From: Puccinia triticina
Lineage: Eukaryota > Basidiomycota > Pucciniomycetes > Pucciniales > Pucciniaceae
Assembly: GCF_026914185.1 (NCBI RefSeq)
Contig: NC_070559.1
Location: 8,229,501 to 8,293,500 of the forward strand
DNA: 64,000 nucleotides
Direction: 5' to 3'
Shown here: piece by piece, positions 9,345-20,776 of the stretch
Numbering within the stretch: position 1 is the first letter of the stretch
Layout of the letters: the number at the start of each line of letters is the position of its first letter
Position numbers and translations under genes: made by a program
Notes under the pieces: generated by a model
What the model was told of the DNA's origin: nothing
The model's input: the letters and a program-made list of their open reading frames with translations, nothing else
Database searches by the model: none

Positions 9345-10124
9345 TGTGGTACGCAAAAATGTGAAAAATCAAAAGTTTTTCTCATGTACATACAGAAGGC
9401 CTCAAGATACCATCCATTGGACACCATAAATGGACTCCACAGCTAAAGTAACCCCTAGTCCCCACTGGAAGCATCACTGGGGCCCCACTACACTGGAAGT
9501 TAGACCCCTTGGACAACCTGTAGCACTCAGTCAACCACCTGTCAGGCGCCTCAAGTCACATTCCCCGCACCATTCTATCCCCACTACATATATTGGTTTG
9601 GGTTTGTTTGTTATCTACATGACATCATGCAGCACTGCCCCTGCAGGCTGTGCCCCTTCAACTGAATGGTCCCCACATTCTAGTTCCTTCTAACTCCACT
9701 TTGTTTGGTCTTATTACATCACATGATCATTCCCTGCACAGCTTATGCGCCCCTTGCATGAACTATGACATCATTTGGCACAGCCCCTCCTCATGTATGC
9801 ACCCCTTGCATAAATTGTACACAGCCACTCCCTCTTAACTCCCTCATGTTGTACAGCCCAGGCCAGCTAAAATACCTCACTCAGGGGCTTCCCTGGAGCC
9901 AAAATCCCTCACATTTGTCTATATAAGGAGCTCTCTCCTCCCCATTTGTAGTTCCTCAGTTTATTACTCATCAAGTTTTATACTCACCCATCACCCAAAA
10001 CACTTACGTACCCACTCAACCCTCTTACTTACATATAACAACCCTTACATACTGAATAAACAACCTTTTTATACTGTGTCACGAGAAAACTTATCTTGAG
10101 CTAACCACTCCTATCACTTATTAA

Positions 10125-10155
<31 letters not shown>

Positions 10156-10245
10156 AGCTGGTAGTATAGAAGGGCAGAGCTTGCACCTCCTTCATCCCCT
10201 TCTCCATTCAGCAAAAGGGTTTCACAACCACTTTTGAGTCTTACA
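9345..10245 (+). repeat. element A 5' LTR
   Basis: 901 bp, TGTGGTACGC...GAGTCTTACA. It has a probable core promoter CTATATAAGGAGCTC near 9918-9932, preceded by TTCCCTGGAGCCAAAATCCCTCAC, which is also found in the B LTR class and near 53745-53795. Short open frames in it are duplicated exactly in the 3' LTR and are not genes. Confidence 0.9.
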
Positions 10246-10845
10246 AGGGAGTCCCCAACGTGATCGGATAACCTTTTTCGATTGACACTGTATTACCGAT
10301 TTCAACGACTCGAACTAACGTCAAAGGAAAACGACTTCTAGCGGCGAAAGGATCAAATTCATCAACAAAATCTACAAACTCGACGGCATATTCAGTTATT
10401 CTGTTGGACAACTAGTCAAATATTAGACACCATCTTACGAAACGAATTACGTACCTCTGAAAAGAAACGTTACGACCACTCTGAGACAAGGATCTTGAAG
10501 AAGCAGCATAACTTATTAAACCAGGAGACAGGCAGAACGACCTTAGGAATCTGGATAAGTTAGGGGTCTGTTGAAGAGAACTTTGGAACTACTAGAAGGA
10601 GCAGCCTGATTTATTAAACCAAAAGACGGGCAGAACGACCCTAGGAATTTGGATAAATTGGTAGACGGTTGAACAGTACTTCCCAGATTGTTAAGTAATT
10701 TTTGATATCAAAATATAAGAAATAACCCCCAATTTGCCCTGGTAAAGAGACCAGAGACCAGATATTATTGTTTCTTTTTCAGAGCACAGTAAAAACAGTT
10801 ATCAACAGATCATGATATTACGAAACTAGGAATCAACAAGACAAC
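10246..10845 (+). other. element A leader with putative primer-binding region
   Basis: Directly after the LTR comes AGGGAGTCCCCAACGTGAT, conserved at the same position in B but not starting with TGG, so the primer is not identified; self-priming or an unusual tRNA is possible. A diverged tandem repeat of about 90 bp (TTATTAAACCA..AGAC.GGCAGAACGACC) lies at 10510-10670; B carries the corresponding repeat at 38700-38900. Confidence 0.6.
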
Positions 10846-12876
10846 ATGAGTTTACCGTTCAGCGCACCAGATTTGGAAAATGGATTCGCTCCTCCATCGA
10901 CCCCTTTTAGGAACAGACCTGCGGCCGGAACTTCAGCCTTGAATTGGAATACGGATACAACAAATCCACCTGCACCACCCAGAAAAGACAAAGGAAAGGG
11001 AATCAACCTTCAACTCAGAGACCAATATGAAGATGAATTGTCAGATTCAGACGAAACTCCTCAAAACACTAACTTACCGCAACATAACAATACTCCACGT
11101 CAACCTATATCCGGGTACGGAATCCACAACACGGAAAATATTCGAGAACCTATGTATCAACCTCAATTTCAACAACAACAACAACCGGTCCCACCTCCAC
11201 CGTTTCAGCAACCACCTATTCAGCATCCACAAGCTTTTTATCCGCAGTACTACCAACCACCAGCGGTCCAACAAGTCAAACCGGTCATTATCAAGGAACC
11301 TGGTCTCTTCTATGATGGCAACCAATTCATGAAGTTCTTAAAACGTTTTGAAAGAATGGCCAACGCTTTCCAAGCGACAGATTACGATAAGGCGCTTCAG
11401 ATTGGACGATTTGTGCGGACGGAGGAACTCAAGAGCGAACTCGAGGAGATGGACGGATACGACGACTGCGACTGGAAAAAATTACGAAAAGAAATGGTCA
11501 AAACGTGGGGGGACTTAGATAATACCATTATGTACACCACCAACGACCTAATCAAATTGGCTAAACAACAAGCCAAGAGCGGGATTACAAACTACCGAGA
11601 CTACAAATCTTACCTTGGAAAATTCACCTCAATCCTCAAGTACCTTATCAAGAATGATCATATTAGCAAGGAGGAGGACGCGGCCCTGTTATTCTTGAGT
11701 GCCTTTTCAAACGAAAGTCAAAGAAGCATTAAACGAACCCTAGTCAACAAAGGGCAACTCCCAAAAGCCAAGGACAGAAGCAACAAGGCACCCAAATGGG
11801 ATGATCTTGTGGCAGCGGCAGAAACTGAAATCCGAATTGATGAAGGCTACGTTAACTTCTCAAGCTTTTCCGAATCAAACCAAGTAATGCAGAAATCTCT
11901 AGACGCAAAGAAAGGTGATAGTCAACGACGAGACCGAATGATTGCGGAAGCTCCTACTGCTAAGGTGGTTGATAACAAAATGGATGAAGTAATGCAAGAA
12001 CTTGCAACAATTGAGAAGTGTTCTACCTGTCTCCTACAATCAACCTGGATCTTCCGACAAACCTGAATTCGCCCGCGGAAATACTCGACCAGCAACTCCA
12101 TTATACAAAAGCAAGATTTGCTACTATTGTCTACGGGATGGGCATACAACCTTCAAATGCCCTGATCTAGCTAAGGATGAACGCCAAGGATTAGTGATTC
12201 GCAGGGGCAAGGATTACTTCTTGCCAAACGGACAACAAATACCTTGGGTATCTTCTAGACCTATACGATTGGTAGTGGCGACAGCTTCGGCGGACCCTCA
12301 AATGCAAGACGCAATAAGGAATCTGGCAGAATCAAGACAAACTGGAAATGCCTCAACAGGGAATGGTCCAGTTGTGCAAACTTCAGCACAGACCATTGAC
12401 TGGCAACCACCTCAACTTCGAGCCGAGAACTACCTAAAAACTCACGCAATTACTCGATCTGAAGCCCAGAAAGGACGTCGTAATGTTAGGATCCAGGAAC
12501 CTGAAAAAGACGATATGGATGTGGATCAAGAAGACAAAATAGCCGACCTTACTCAAAAGGAAACTCCCAGAAGAGCGCCAGAGAAAGTTTGGAGCCGAGC
12601 CCACACTCCACCCGTTACCAAGAAGGATTCACCAGAAAACGCCTTGCTACAGGATTTAGATCACGTTAAAATCCCAACGACATTTGCTCAACTCACAGCT
12701 ATTTCGCCATCTTATACGGAGCAAATCATTGCTAAGCTACAAGGACGTCTCCAAGGGAAGAATACCACAACTTACATGGCTACGGAAACTACCAAGGTTG
12801 CTGCGGCAATGGCCAACCCTCCACAAGAAGAAGATCCATCAGACCCTTGCTACTATAGCTGCGCCTTAGGATACGT

Positions 12877-13799
12877 TGTGGTGCTCCATTCCAAACCATA
12901 AGTAGTATTATATTGCTTTCTTTTACATATATTCATCATTACATTGAACATTTCCCCATAAACCTTCACAAATACCTCATTATTATTGCATATTCAGATT
13001 CTACATCAAATTTCACATATAGTCATTCCTACATATACCCCCTTATCTTCAATGGTTCAGTAGTTATAGAGGATATAAGACTTACAGATAATCTACAGTC
13101 TTCATTAGTTACAATACTCAATTCATTAGTAACTTACTTGAATCATTACAGTACATTACTTTTACATAATTACTTTCACATCCTAAACCCTTTACATACA
13201 TTCCTCATTATGTACTATGGCTATTATACACATTAAATCATTAGATCTGTGCTTACCTCTTTCAGTAGTGCTCATCATTACAAGTAGTTACTATGTTCAC
13301 ATCACTTTTCCCCATTAGTACATTCTTTTATTCCCATAACCAGCATTCCCCTTTTCAGCATTGCTCATCATTACATACTGTTACTATGTTCACATCACTC
13401 TTCCTCATTTGTACAACCTTCATTCTCATAGCCAGAACTCCTCATTGTTTGTGCTCATCCCTCCTTTCATATAAGAACTGTTCTTCCCCCCTCACTTGTA
13501 CCTCATGAGAGAAATATATACAGAATTTATAGATAATTTTAGATACAGAAATTATAAGTTCCCCACTCTCATCAATCCTCCATCTCTCTTACCCTAAGTA
13601 GTCAGCTCATAGTACTAGCTCCTAAGATCAAGTAGAAATCAGCCACACCTTTTTCTTTCTTTTTCTTAGTGTTACTCTCATCCCCTCAGCATTAGTCAGG
13701 AAGGCAGCCTCATCAGCACCCTTGCATAGCTTACATTAGTACTAGTGTTGCTATCCATTTACCTTCCAAGCTCTATTCTCCCCTTTGAGTAGTTCCACA
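12877..13799. mobile_element. solo LTR inserted in element A gag
   Basis: 923 bp starting TGTGGTGCTCC and ending TAGTTCCACA, flanked by ACGT (12873-12876 and 13800-13803). The TGTGG/CCACA termini and 4-bp duplication match the A/B/D group. It is AT-rich, with a diverged tandem duplication of about 90 bp (CATCATTACA..TAGTTACTATGTTCACATCAC) at 13270-13450. Removing it together with one ACGT restores the gag reading frame exactly. It could instead be a short non-autonomous element; orientation is not determined. Confidence 0.8.
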
Positions 13800-14292
13800 A
13801 CGTAACAGCCAAAATTGGTGGAGCTAAGGTTGACTTTATGGTTGATTCTGGTTCCATGGTTAATGTCATGCCTCAAACTGTAGCAGATGACTTGGATCTA
13901 GAGATAGTATCAGTTAACATACATATGAAAGGAGTCGGCGGAGCTAGGTGTGATATAACCGGTGTAGCTGAAAACTGTCCAGTAGGAATCGGACGATTTT
14001 CCGGTCCAGCCCATCTTTTTGTTTCGCCAAAAGCACAGGACTGTATCCTAGGACGACCTTTTCTTTTTGACTACAACTGCACTTTGGAGTACCATGAAAC
14101 CGGTGAAACACTCTCTTTCCAAGGAACTAAAGGCAGGAGAATATCTGTACCTCTAGCTAGGATTGGTCACGGACGAGGCTGGGATAACAGGAAGAACCTT
14201 AGTGCCAATGTAATAAGGCCATTTACTGGATTGACTCCTAACCGGGCGGATAATGAAGAACATCAAATGTTTACGAAGAAATCTATTCAGCA

Positions 14293-14299
14293 TTTTTTA
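14293..14299 (+). promoter_or_regulatory. -1 frameshift heptamer TTTTTTA (element A)
   Basis: The gag frame reads CAT TTT TTA TGA, so T-TTT-TTA is in the correct phase for simultaneous -1 slippage. The pol frame is open in -1 from this point. The same arrangement occurs in B and D. Confidence 0.8.
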
Positions 14300-17200
14300 T
14301 GATCACCGGTGTTCACCTAGGGAATAACTCACTGAAGCTAGTTGAGCGGGTTATATCTCGAACGCCGGGTTTTCTAGACTGGCTCAAAACATTTTCTCTT
14401 GACTTATTCAAAAAACTACCAAAACAAACTAAAAAATATTTCTTTAAATTGATGCTATTAAACAAGAACATATTGATTATTTTCCTTCTACTATTAAAAA
14501 TCTGCAAAACAAGCACGACTGGACTTACCAATATGAAAACGATAAAACACGATAAAAAATTTCAAACTTCCAAGATCTCCGGACCGATTTCATCTATCAA
14601 TACTGTACAATTATCTCGACCAACAAAACCAATTTGCTACCAAGAGATGGGACGTCTATTTGCGAAAGGCCTAGGATTAACGGTTCAAACCAAATTATGT
14701 CAGAGCTGGAAAGACGGAAACCTATGGTGCATGACCAAGTACAAGCCTGTGGCAAAGAAAATCCGGCCCATCAACCAACCCATTCCTCAAATGCTAAATC
14801 CACCTCTTCAACGACCACCACTCTCACGAGATCCGTACAAGACACCACTCACACCAGATCCTCCAGAATTCGAACCCACCGCCAGGATTACAGAAGAACG
14901 CCTGAAGGTAGTCAACTTTGGACCAGAAGGATGGCTTTGGGAAGAAGAATTGAAGCTCTTCAAGCACTTAATTGTAATTCGGGAAAAAGCGATAGCATTC
15001 ACCCCGGAGGAGAGAGGACTCTTGAAGCATTCCTATGGTCTACCGTATATTATACCAGTAGTAGATCACCAACCTTTGCAGAAAAAACTAATTCCAATAC
15101 CTGCGGCAATTAAGGACAAATACGTGGAGCAAGTACGGGAACGTATACGAAACAAACTTTACAAACAATCAACATCCAGCTACTCCAGCCCAGTTTTCTG
15201 TGTCCTCAAGCATGATGGAAAACTAAGAATTGTTCATGACTTACAAGAAATGAACAAGGTCACCATCAAGGATGCTGGGCTACCTCCTGCAACAGAAGAA
15301 TTTGTGGAATCCTTTGCAGGGCGCGCCTGTTACGGACTAGGCGATATCATGGGCGGCTACGACAAAAGAGAATTGGCCCCAGAGTCAAGACCCTTAACCA
15401 CCTTTGATACACCACTAGGAAGATTCCAACTTACAAGGCTTCCCCAAGGAGCAACAAATTCTGTGGCGGTTTACCAAGCGCAAATGATGTGGATCCTCCA
15501 GGACGAGATACCGGAACACGTAGGCGTATTTATTGACGATGGCGGTATAAAAGGACCTGTTTCAACATACAATGATGAGACACTAGAAGAAAATCCGGGA
15601 ATTCAGCGGTTTATTTGGGAATACGCTCAAACTCTTGAAAGAGTTTTATTTCGGATTGAAGAAGCAGGACTTACCATCTCAGGAAAGAAGTTTGCGTGTT
15701 GTGTACCCGCTTTGGACATTGTTGGACACGTGGTCTGCAGAGAAGGAAGGCGTGTGTCATCCCAGAAGAAAAACAAAATCTCAACCTGGCCTACTCCGAA
15801 TAATGTCACAGAACTTCGATGCTTCCTGGGAATAGTAACCTATGTCAGAATTTTTATCAAAAATCTGTCAGAGATTGCTGCACCTCTCAGGAAGCTCACA
15901 CGAAAGGATATCGAATGGGTCTGGGACGAGGACTGTGATCAAGCTTTCAACCGGCTCAAAGAGATCATTGGAGAAGACATCACCTTGAAAAGCCTTGACT
16001 ATTCTGAAGATGCCGGACTTATTATCTTAGCTGTGGATTCCAGCTTCATTACAGCAGGAGGAGTACTTTCTCAACAAGAACTAGAAACAGGACTTATTCG
16101 ACCAGTCCTTTACGAATCAGTTGTCTTCTCATCGGTGGAGTCAAAATATTCTCAGCCAAAGCTAGAACTCTGTGGCGTAGCCAGGATCCTTAAGAAACTA
16201 CAAACACTACTGTGGGGTAAACACTTTGAGTTGCAAGTGGATGCACAATCTTTAATCCAAATGATCAACTCACCATCCCTTCCAAATGCACCTATGACCA
16301 GATGGGTAGCATTCATTCAGCTTTTCTCATTTGACATGGTTCACAAACCTGGTAAAACATTCACTATGCCGGATGCCTTGTCAAGACGACCAATAAGTGA
16401 TGAAGAAGACAAATTCTACAAGGACGCGGAAGATTTCGACGAAGAGGAACCAGTAATCAAAGCCTGCTCTCGGTTCAAAATGATTTCAGCTTCTACGCAT
16501 CTTTTGGAATGGGAGGCGCCTGGATTTTGGAAAGATCTCAAGGACTATTTGCAAACGTTACGTAAACCTGAAAGCTTGGATCCTCAAGAATTTCAGAAAC
16601 TCAGGCGGAAATCAGTCAACTACTTTATTCAAGATGGACGACTAATGCGTAGACACTCTCCAATGGCGCAACTAGTAATCTCAAACATATCTTATCAAAG
16701 TAGACTCTTACGGAAGTTTCACGAGGAGCTTGGTCATCGAGGACGTGAAGAAACATACCAACGCCTAGTCTGCCGATTTTGGTGGCCAAGTCTGAAGAAA
16801 AAGGTCCGTTTATGGGTACAAAGCTGTGAACCCTGTCAAAAGAGAGACCCACTAGTGCCTAGGGAAATTTGAAATCCAACTGGCGAAAACACTTTATTTG
16901 GACGAGTAGCGCTGGACGTCTGTCACATCAAGGCTGGAAGATATAAATATCTACTTGTAGCTCGAGATGACTTATCAGGATGGGTGGAAGCAGCACCTTT
17001 GGTCAAGCTAACATCCGCAACAATTGCAAAGTTTCTCTTGGAAGAATGGGTTTATCGATACGGGGCAATCAAGACGGTTACTGCGGACAATGGACCTGAA
17101 TTCAAGAATGAGTTTATCAAAGCTGTAGAAAAGATTGGTGCACATTTTAAACCACCTACACCTTACTATCCTGAGGCCAACGGAATGATTGAAAGAGGAC

Positions 17201-17781
17201 ACCGACCAATTAAAGACACCTTGATCAAGATGTGCGGCGAATCTGGAGGAAAATGGAGAGAATATCTGCCTTTAGTGCTCTTTTCCGACAGGATATCAAC
17301 AAAGCAGACCACAGGATACTCGCCATTTGAGCTTGTTTTTGGACAAAAAGCAGTTTTACCAGTTGATCTGGAGATGGACACCTATCTAGGAATTGATTGG
17401 ACGGAAATCAAAACTACGGAAGAACTCTTAGAAGCTCGAACAAAGCAGTTAGAACGACGGGAAGAAATTCTAGTGATAGCTCACGAAAAGCTGATGAAAG
17501 TAAGGGAATCTTCTGTCCGGTACTGGGATAGAAAGATGGCAGCACAACTTTGAAAACCTCTGAAACCTGGCGAATTGGTTCTGATCTATAATAAGAGTTT
17601 GGAAGACCAATGGGGAAAACTTTTTGCAAACCGATGGAATGGGCCATTTAGAATTACCAAACAATTACCAAAAGGATCTTATGTCTTGGAGGAATTGGAT
17701 GGTGTAGAACTTAAAAGGGCTTACGCAGCTTCCCATATCAAACGGTTTTATCCTTGTGGACGGGAACTTGAAGAAATTTGA
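14299..17781 (+). pseudogene. element A pol (RT-RNase H-integrase), two premature stops
   Basis: Follows gag in the -1 frame. It has an N-terminal hydrophobic stretch (NILIIFLLLLKIC near residue 55), RT with the catalytic FIDDGG (around 15530-15545), an RNase H domain (LAVDSSF near 16030) and an integrase HHCC zinc region (H..H....CEPCQKRD, to 16850). The integrase core follows: D in LDVCHIK, D in TADNGPEF, E in ANGMIERGH. A GPF motif lies near 17640. Compared with B, TGA replaces an Arg codon at 16870-16872 and again at 17551-17553, so integrase is cut off. No chromodomain follows. Frame and order otherwise match the intact B gene. Confidence 0.9.
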
Positions 17782-17955
17782 CAAGACGAAGATCCAGATC
17801 AACCAGATTCATCAGAGGAAGAGGACAACTGGGAAGATAACCCACCTGAAGACTCTGACAATGAGCTGGCCAACAATTCCAACTTTGGTCTATCTCCTGG
17901 GCAGGAGACTAAACTGTTCAAACAACACAGACATTAATTATTCTTTTTCATAAAA

Positions 17956-17969
17956 AAGTTGGGGGAGGA
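17956..17969 (+). other. internal polypurine tract copy 1 (element A)
   Basis: AAGTTGGGGGAGGA, the same purine tract that precedes the 3' LTR, lies 175 bp after the end of pol. Element B has a counterpart at the same relative position. It may allow extra plus-strand starts or mark an ancestral end of the element. Confidence 0.65.
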
Positions 17970-18196
17970 CCCACTTTCCTTAAAAATATTCACTCATTTA
18001 AAAATAAAATGAAATAAATAAAAAACAAACCTCTCCCCAGCTTTCTCTGGTCACTTTTGCTTACCCAGGTCAATCTTTCAAGACTCACACTCATCTATTT
18101 TCTGCATCTCTGTTCTTCATAAAAATTCTCTCTCAAAAAGAAAAAAAAAAAAAGCTTACTTTTTTTCTCTTACAAACACTTACTTTTCTCTCAAGA

Positions 18197-18229
18197 GGTT
18201 GAGGACAACCTTTTAAGTTGGGGGAGGGG
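18197..18229 (+). other. internal hairpin plus polypurine tract copy 2 (element A)
   Basis: Hairpin GGTTG-AGGA-CAACC (18197-18210), four bases, then AAGTTGGGGGAGGGG (18215-18229). This repeats the hairpin-tract design found at the true 3' LTR junction (41876-41908). Confidence 0.65.
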
Positions 18230-18452
18230 TGTTGAAGGATTCATTTCAGACTAACATAACATAAAAGATAAAATAAATAAAATAAAAATAGATACTTTAC
18301 AAATAAAAAATAAAATAAAAAATAAAAAGAAACAAAACATTTTTTTATCCTTATATGATTTTTTTTTTTTTTAGCTTTACTATTATCTATCGATTTTTTT
18401 TCTTTTATGGTGATTTTACCCCGGGGAAGAACTCGACATAGGCACTGGAAAC

Positions 18453-18579
18453 TCAAACAACTCGGTTGGACGATAAACCCTGCTCAAAAACAAAGACAAG
18501 AACTATCAGCCTTGAAGTAGATAGAATCTAGGACAAACTGCCCACTTACCGGCGATTGAGGCATGCTCAAGGCATCAGA
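18453..18579 (-). pseudogene. element A antisense gene, 3' exons
   Basis: Continuation of the antisense gene at 40081-40825 after removal of element B. The exon remainder 18579-18550 encodes SDALSMPQSP and ends at a GTAAGT donor. A 70-nt intron (18549-18480, ending GAGCAG) leads to 18479-18453, which encodes a short stretch ending SNRVV and then TGA. In element B the matching exon also has SNRVV but continues far beyond, so the A copy is truncated or has decayed, its 3' part being replaced directly by pol-downstream sequence (CCCCGGGG junction near 18420). Confidence 0.65.
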
Positions 18580-18583
18580 CCGA

Positions 18584-18673
18584 TGTAAGACTCAAAAGTG
18601 TTCCTGAGAACCTTTTGCTGAATGGAGAAGGGGATGATGGAGGTGCAAACTCTGCCCTTCTATACTATCAGAT

Positions 18674-18705
<32 letters not shown>

Positions 18706-19508
18706 TTAATGAAGTGATAGGGTTGGTTGGTTCAAGATGAGCTTGTTGATGACACTGAATAAACTGTTGTTATTGTTAATGTAAGGGTTGTTATGTAGGT
18801 TGTTTAAGTATATATATAAGGCTGAACTGTAAATGTTGGGGTGACTGTGATTGGTGAGTAATGAACTGAGGAGCTGACAACTGGGGAGGAGGGAGCTCCT
18901 TATATAGACAAAAGTGGAGCCCCAGAGGGCTTGTGGGTTAGGGTTTTGACTAATCTAGACAACAGTGTGAGGGATTTTAGCTGGTGGGAGTAGATACAAA
19001 TGATGTCATAATGTGTCAGGGGTACATAAATGATGTCATAAGAATGCAGTAGGGCCACATGAAGGCTGCGTAAAGTGACAGTAGACTGCATGAGTTGACA
19101 GGTGGATGCAGGGGGTGCATAAATGAAGTCTGAGGCTGCAGAGTCAGTGTGTGATGACATCATAATATGGAAATAGAAGAGTACTTGATAATATGTAATG
19201 ACTGCAGTCTGATGGGGAGATGTATGTTTGTATCCTGTGATTTGTATAAGCATAATGCTGTGATCCTTGAATTGAGGCTGGTGACAGGCTGGTGACTGGG
19301 TATGTTGAACGTGTGATGGGTGTCCAGTGTCCAAAGAAGTGTAGGTTCCAATCCAGCGGGGTTCAGGTGATGCTTTCAGTGGTGACTAGGGGTAAAATTG
19401 GCCGTAGAATCCATTTCTGAGGTCTGTTTGATGGTATCTTGAGGCGTATTGTGAGTAAATATATGTATGCGAAAAAACTTTTGATTTTTCACTTTTCCGT
19501 CTACCACA
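18584..19508 (-). repeat. element B 3' LTR
   Basis: 925 bp; on the minus strand TGTGGTAGACGG...GAGTCTTACA. It has a TATATAAGGAGC core-promoter motif near 18893-18905 in minus orientation. The 144- and 63-codon frames inside are duplicated in both LTRs and are not genes. Confidence 0.9.
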
Positions 19509-19541
19509 TCCTCCCCCAACTTATTGTCTGTCCCCAGACAA
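19509..19541 (-). other. element B polypurine tract with upstream hairpin
   Basis: On the minus strand, hairpin TTGTCTG-GGGA-CAGACAA (19541-19524) followed by TAAGTTGGGGGAGGA directly against the LTR. It is identical in design to 41876-41908 of element A. Confidence 0.85.
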
Positions 19542-20680
19542 TTCCACCGGAAAAGTGCCGTATCTTGAATTTTGGAAGCTTGAGGCTTGAGTTTTTTACT
19601 GGGTGACATGAAGAATCCTTGGGAATTTGGCCGTTGGACGTCTTCTGGGTACTGTGTCAGAGAGGCTGGGTGGGGTGAATTTTGGTCAAAAATTCAAATT
19701 TTGTCGTTTTTCTGACTTTTCTTGAAGGGAAATTTTTAAGGTGTCTGGGAGTCGAAGTGCTGCGCGCAGTCCGCAGTCCGCAGTTGCGCAGTTGCGCAAT
19801 GGTGCTGCTTGTGCTATGGTGGCGGCCGCAGCTGCTGCTCCAGCGCCTCAGGGTGCGCGCTGTCGAGGCCGCGGGCCTCGAGTGTCGAGTAGTGATCGGG
19901 GACTCGTACCCGTTCTTGATGGTTGACTGATCGGGCTTTGGGCCCGGGTACTTAGTGTTGGTCGTACCCGTCCAATAGCTATCCCGACCCCGCATTCGGG
20001 TCTCGAGTGTGTATGTGTGTCGGTCGTACCCCCTTCGGGGGTATGGCTTATTCAGGAGTTCAAGGCGTATGGGTTTGGGGTTCAAGACCCATACACAACT
20101 TCGCCGACCTTCCGATTCCCTTGGATACATCACCGCCACCAATGGTCAACCGCCGCCGTCGAGGTCTCGCACCATCCAAGCCTGCAGCTAAACTGAACCC
20201 TGCTAGTGAGCAGGGTTCATTTTCGAAGTAAGTGCGTTCGTGTTCTTCCTCGACAGCTGAGTGGCCGTTACGTTGGCTGATGCAGCCGTCAGATTTATTA
20301 CCAGCCCCACTCGCACCACCTAATCTGACAGGTCTTCGGGGTTTCTGATTGGGCTGCCTTCGCCGGCAAGGTTGGTTTCCAGCCGGCGATCTCATAGCGG
20401 CCGGCCCTAAGACGGTAAGACTAATTGCCGCATTCTTTCCGCTTCCTACAACAGCCGCCTTCTCAAGACCTGGCCGTGGGTTCGAGTACGTATCGTTCCG
20501 GAGGGAGAGATGGCCCCGCACGCCATCCGGCTCGACTCTATCTGGGGTTCCTATTCGGTCGAGTGGAACGATCCAACCTCTAGTTACCAATGGTCTGTGG
20601 CCTCTGTTCAGAGCCCGCGCATGGGGCAAAAGGACTACGGGTCCTTAAGTCCCTATGAGTCCTCACAGAATCCGAGGTGA
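19542..20680. other. element B region between 3' LTR and antisense gene
   Basis: About 19640-19930 is homologous in minus orientation to 41510-41870 of element A (shared CAGCAGCTGCGGCCGC-like and AGTACTCGACAC-like words), so it belongs to the retroelement. The rest, 19930-20680, is GC-rich with splice-like sites (for example GTAAGT after 20228) and may be the upstream part of the antisense gene. I could not build a coherent exon chain there. Confidence 0.5.
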
Positions 20681-20681
20681 G

Positions 20682-20688
20682 TATAAAA
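20682..20688 (+). promoter_or_regulatory. TATA box of the element B antisense gene
   Basis: TATAAAA 95 bp before the ATG at 20777, followed by a CT-rich leader typical of fungal promoters. The A copy has the same word 80 bp before its ATG (40905-40911, minus strand), which supports a real promoter. Confidence 0.65.
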
Positions 20689-20776
20689 AAGGTTCCCCTC
20701 GCCTCCTCCCACCTCATCATCCACCTCACTCCTCCCCAGTACTACTTTTCTAGGCTTATTACTTTCGTCTGCTACC

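Larger units (their letters stand above)
10846..14302 (+). pseudogene. element A gag-protease, frameshifted and interrupted
   Basis: The start MSLPFSAPDLENGF matches element B Gag (start MSLPFSLPDMESGF). The capsid region is intact to about 12000, where small deletions shift the frame near 12005-12040 relative to B. The second frame (from about 12002) carries a CCHC knuckle (CYYCLRDGHTTFKC, near 12118-12160). It reaches ...SCALGYV at 12875, where a 923-bp solo LTR (12877-13799) is inserted. Coding resumes at 13804 in the same frame and contains the protease motif FMVDSGSMVNVMP (13835-13875). It ends at TGA 14300-14302 just after a TTTTTTA slippery site. The intact 827-codon B protein is the template for this reading. 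Gag would form the particle, and the DSG protease would process it. Confidence 0.85.

Noticed and set aside
9430..9693. 87-codon frame repeated at 41994-42257
   Set aside because: Part of the two element A LTRs; duplication, not coding constraint.
20142..20228. Earlier start of the element B antisense gene (MVNRRRRGLAPSKP... followed by GTAAGT)
   Set aside because: I could not connect it by any acceptor to the downstream exon chain without a stop, and the TATA box lies after it; it may be an upstream or alternative exon.
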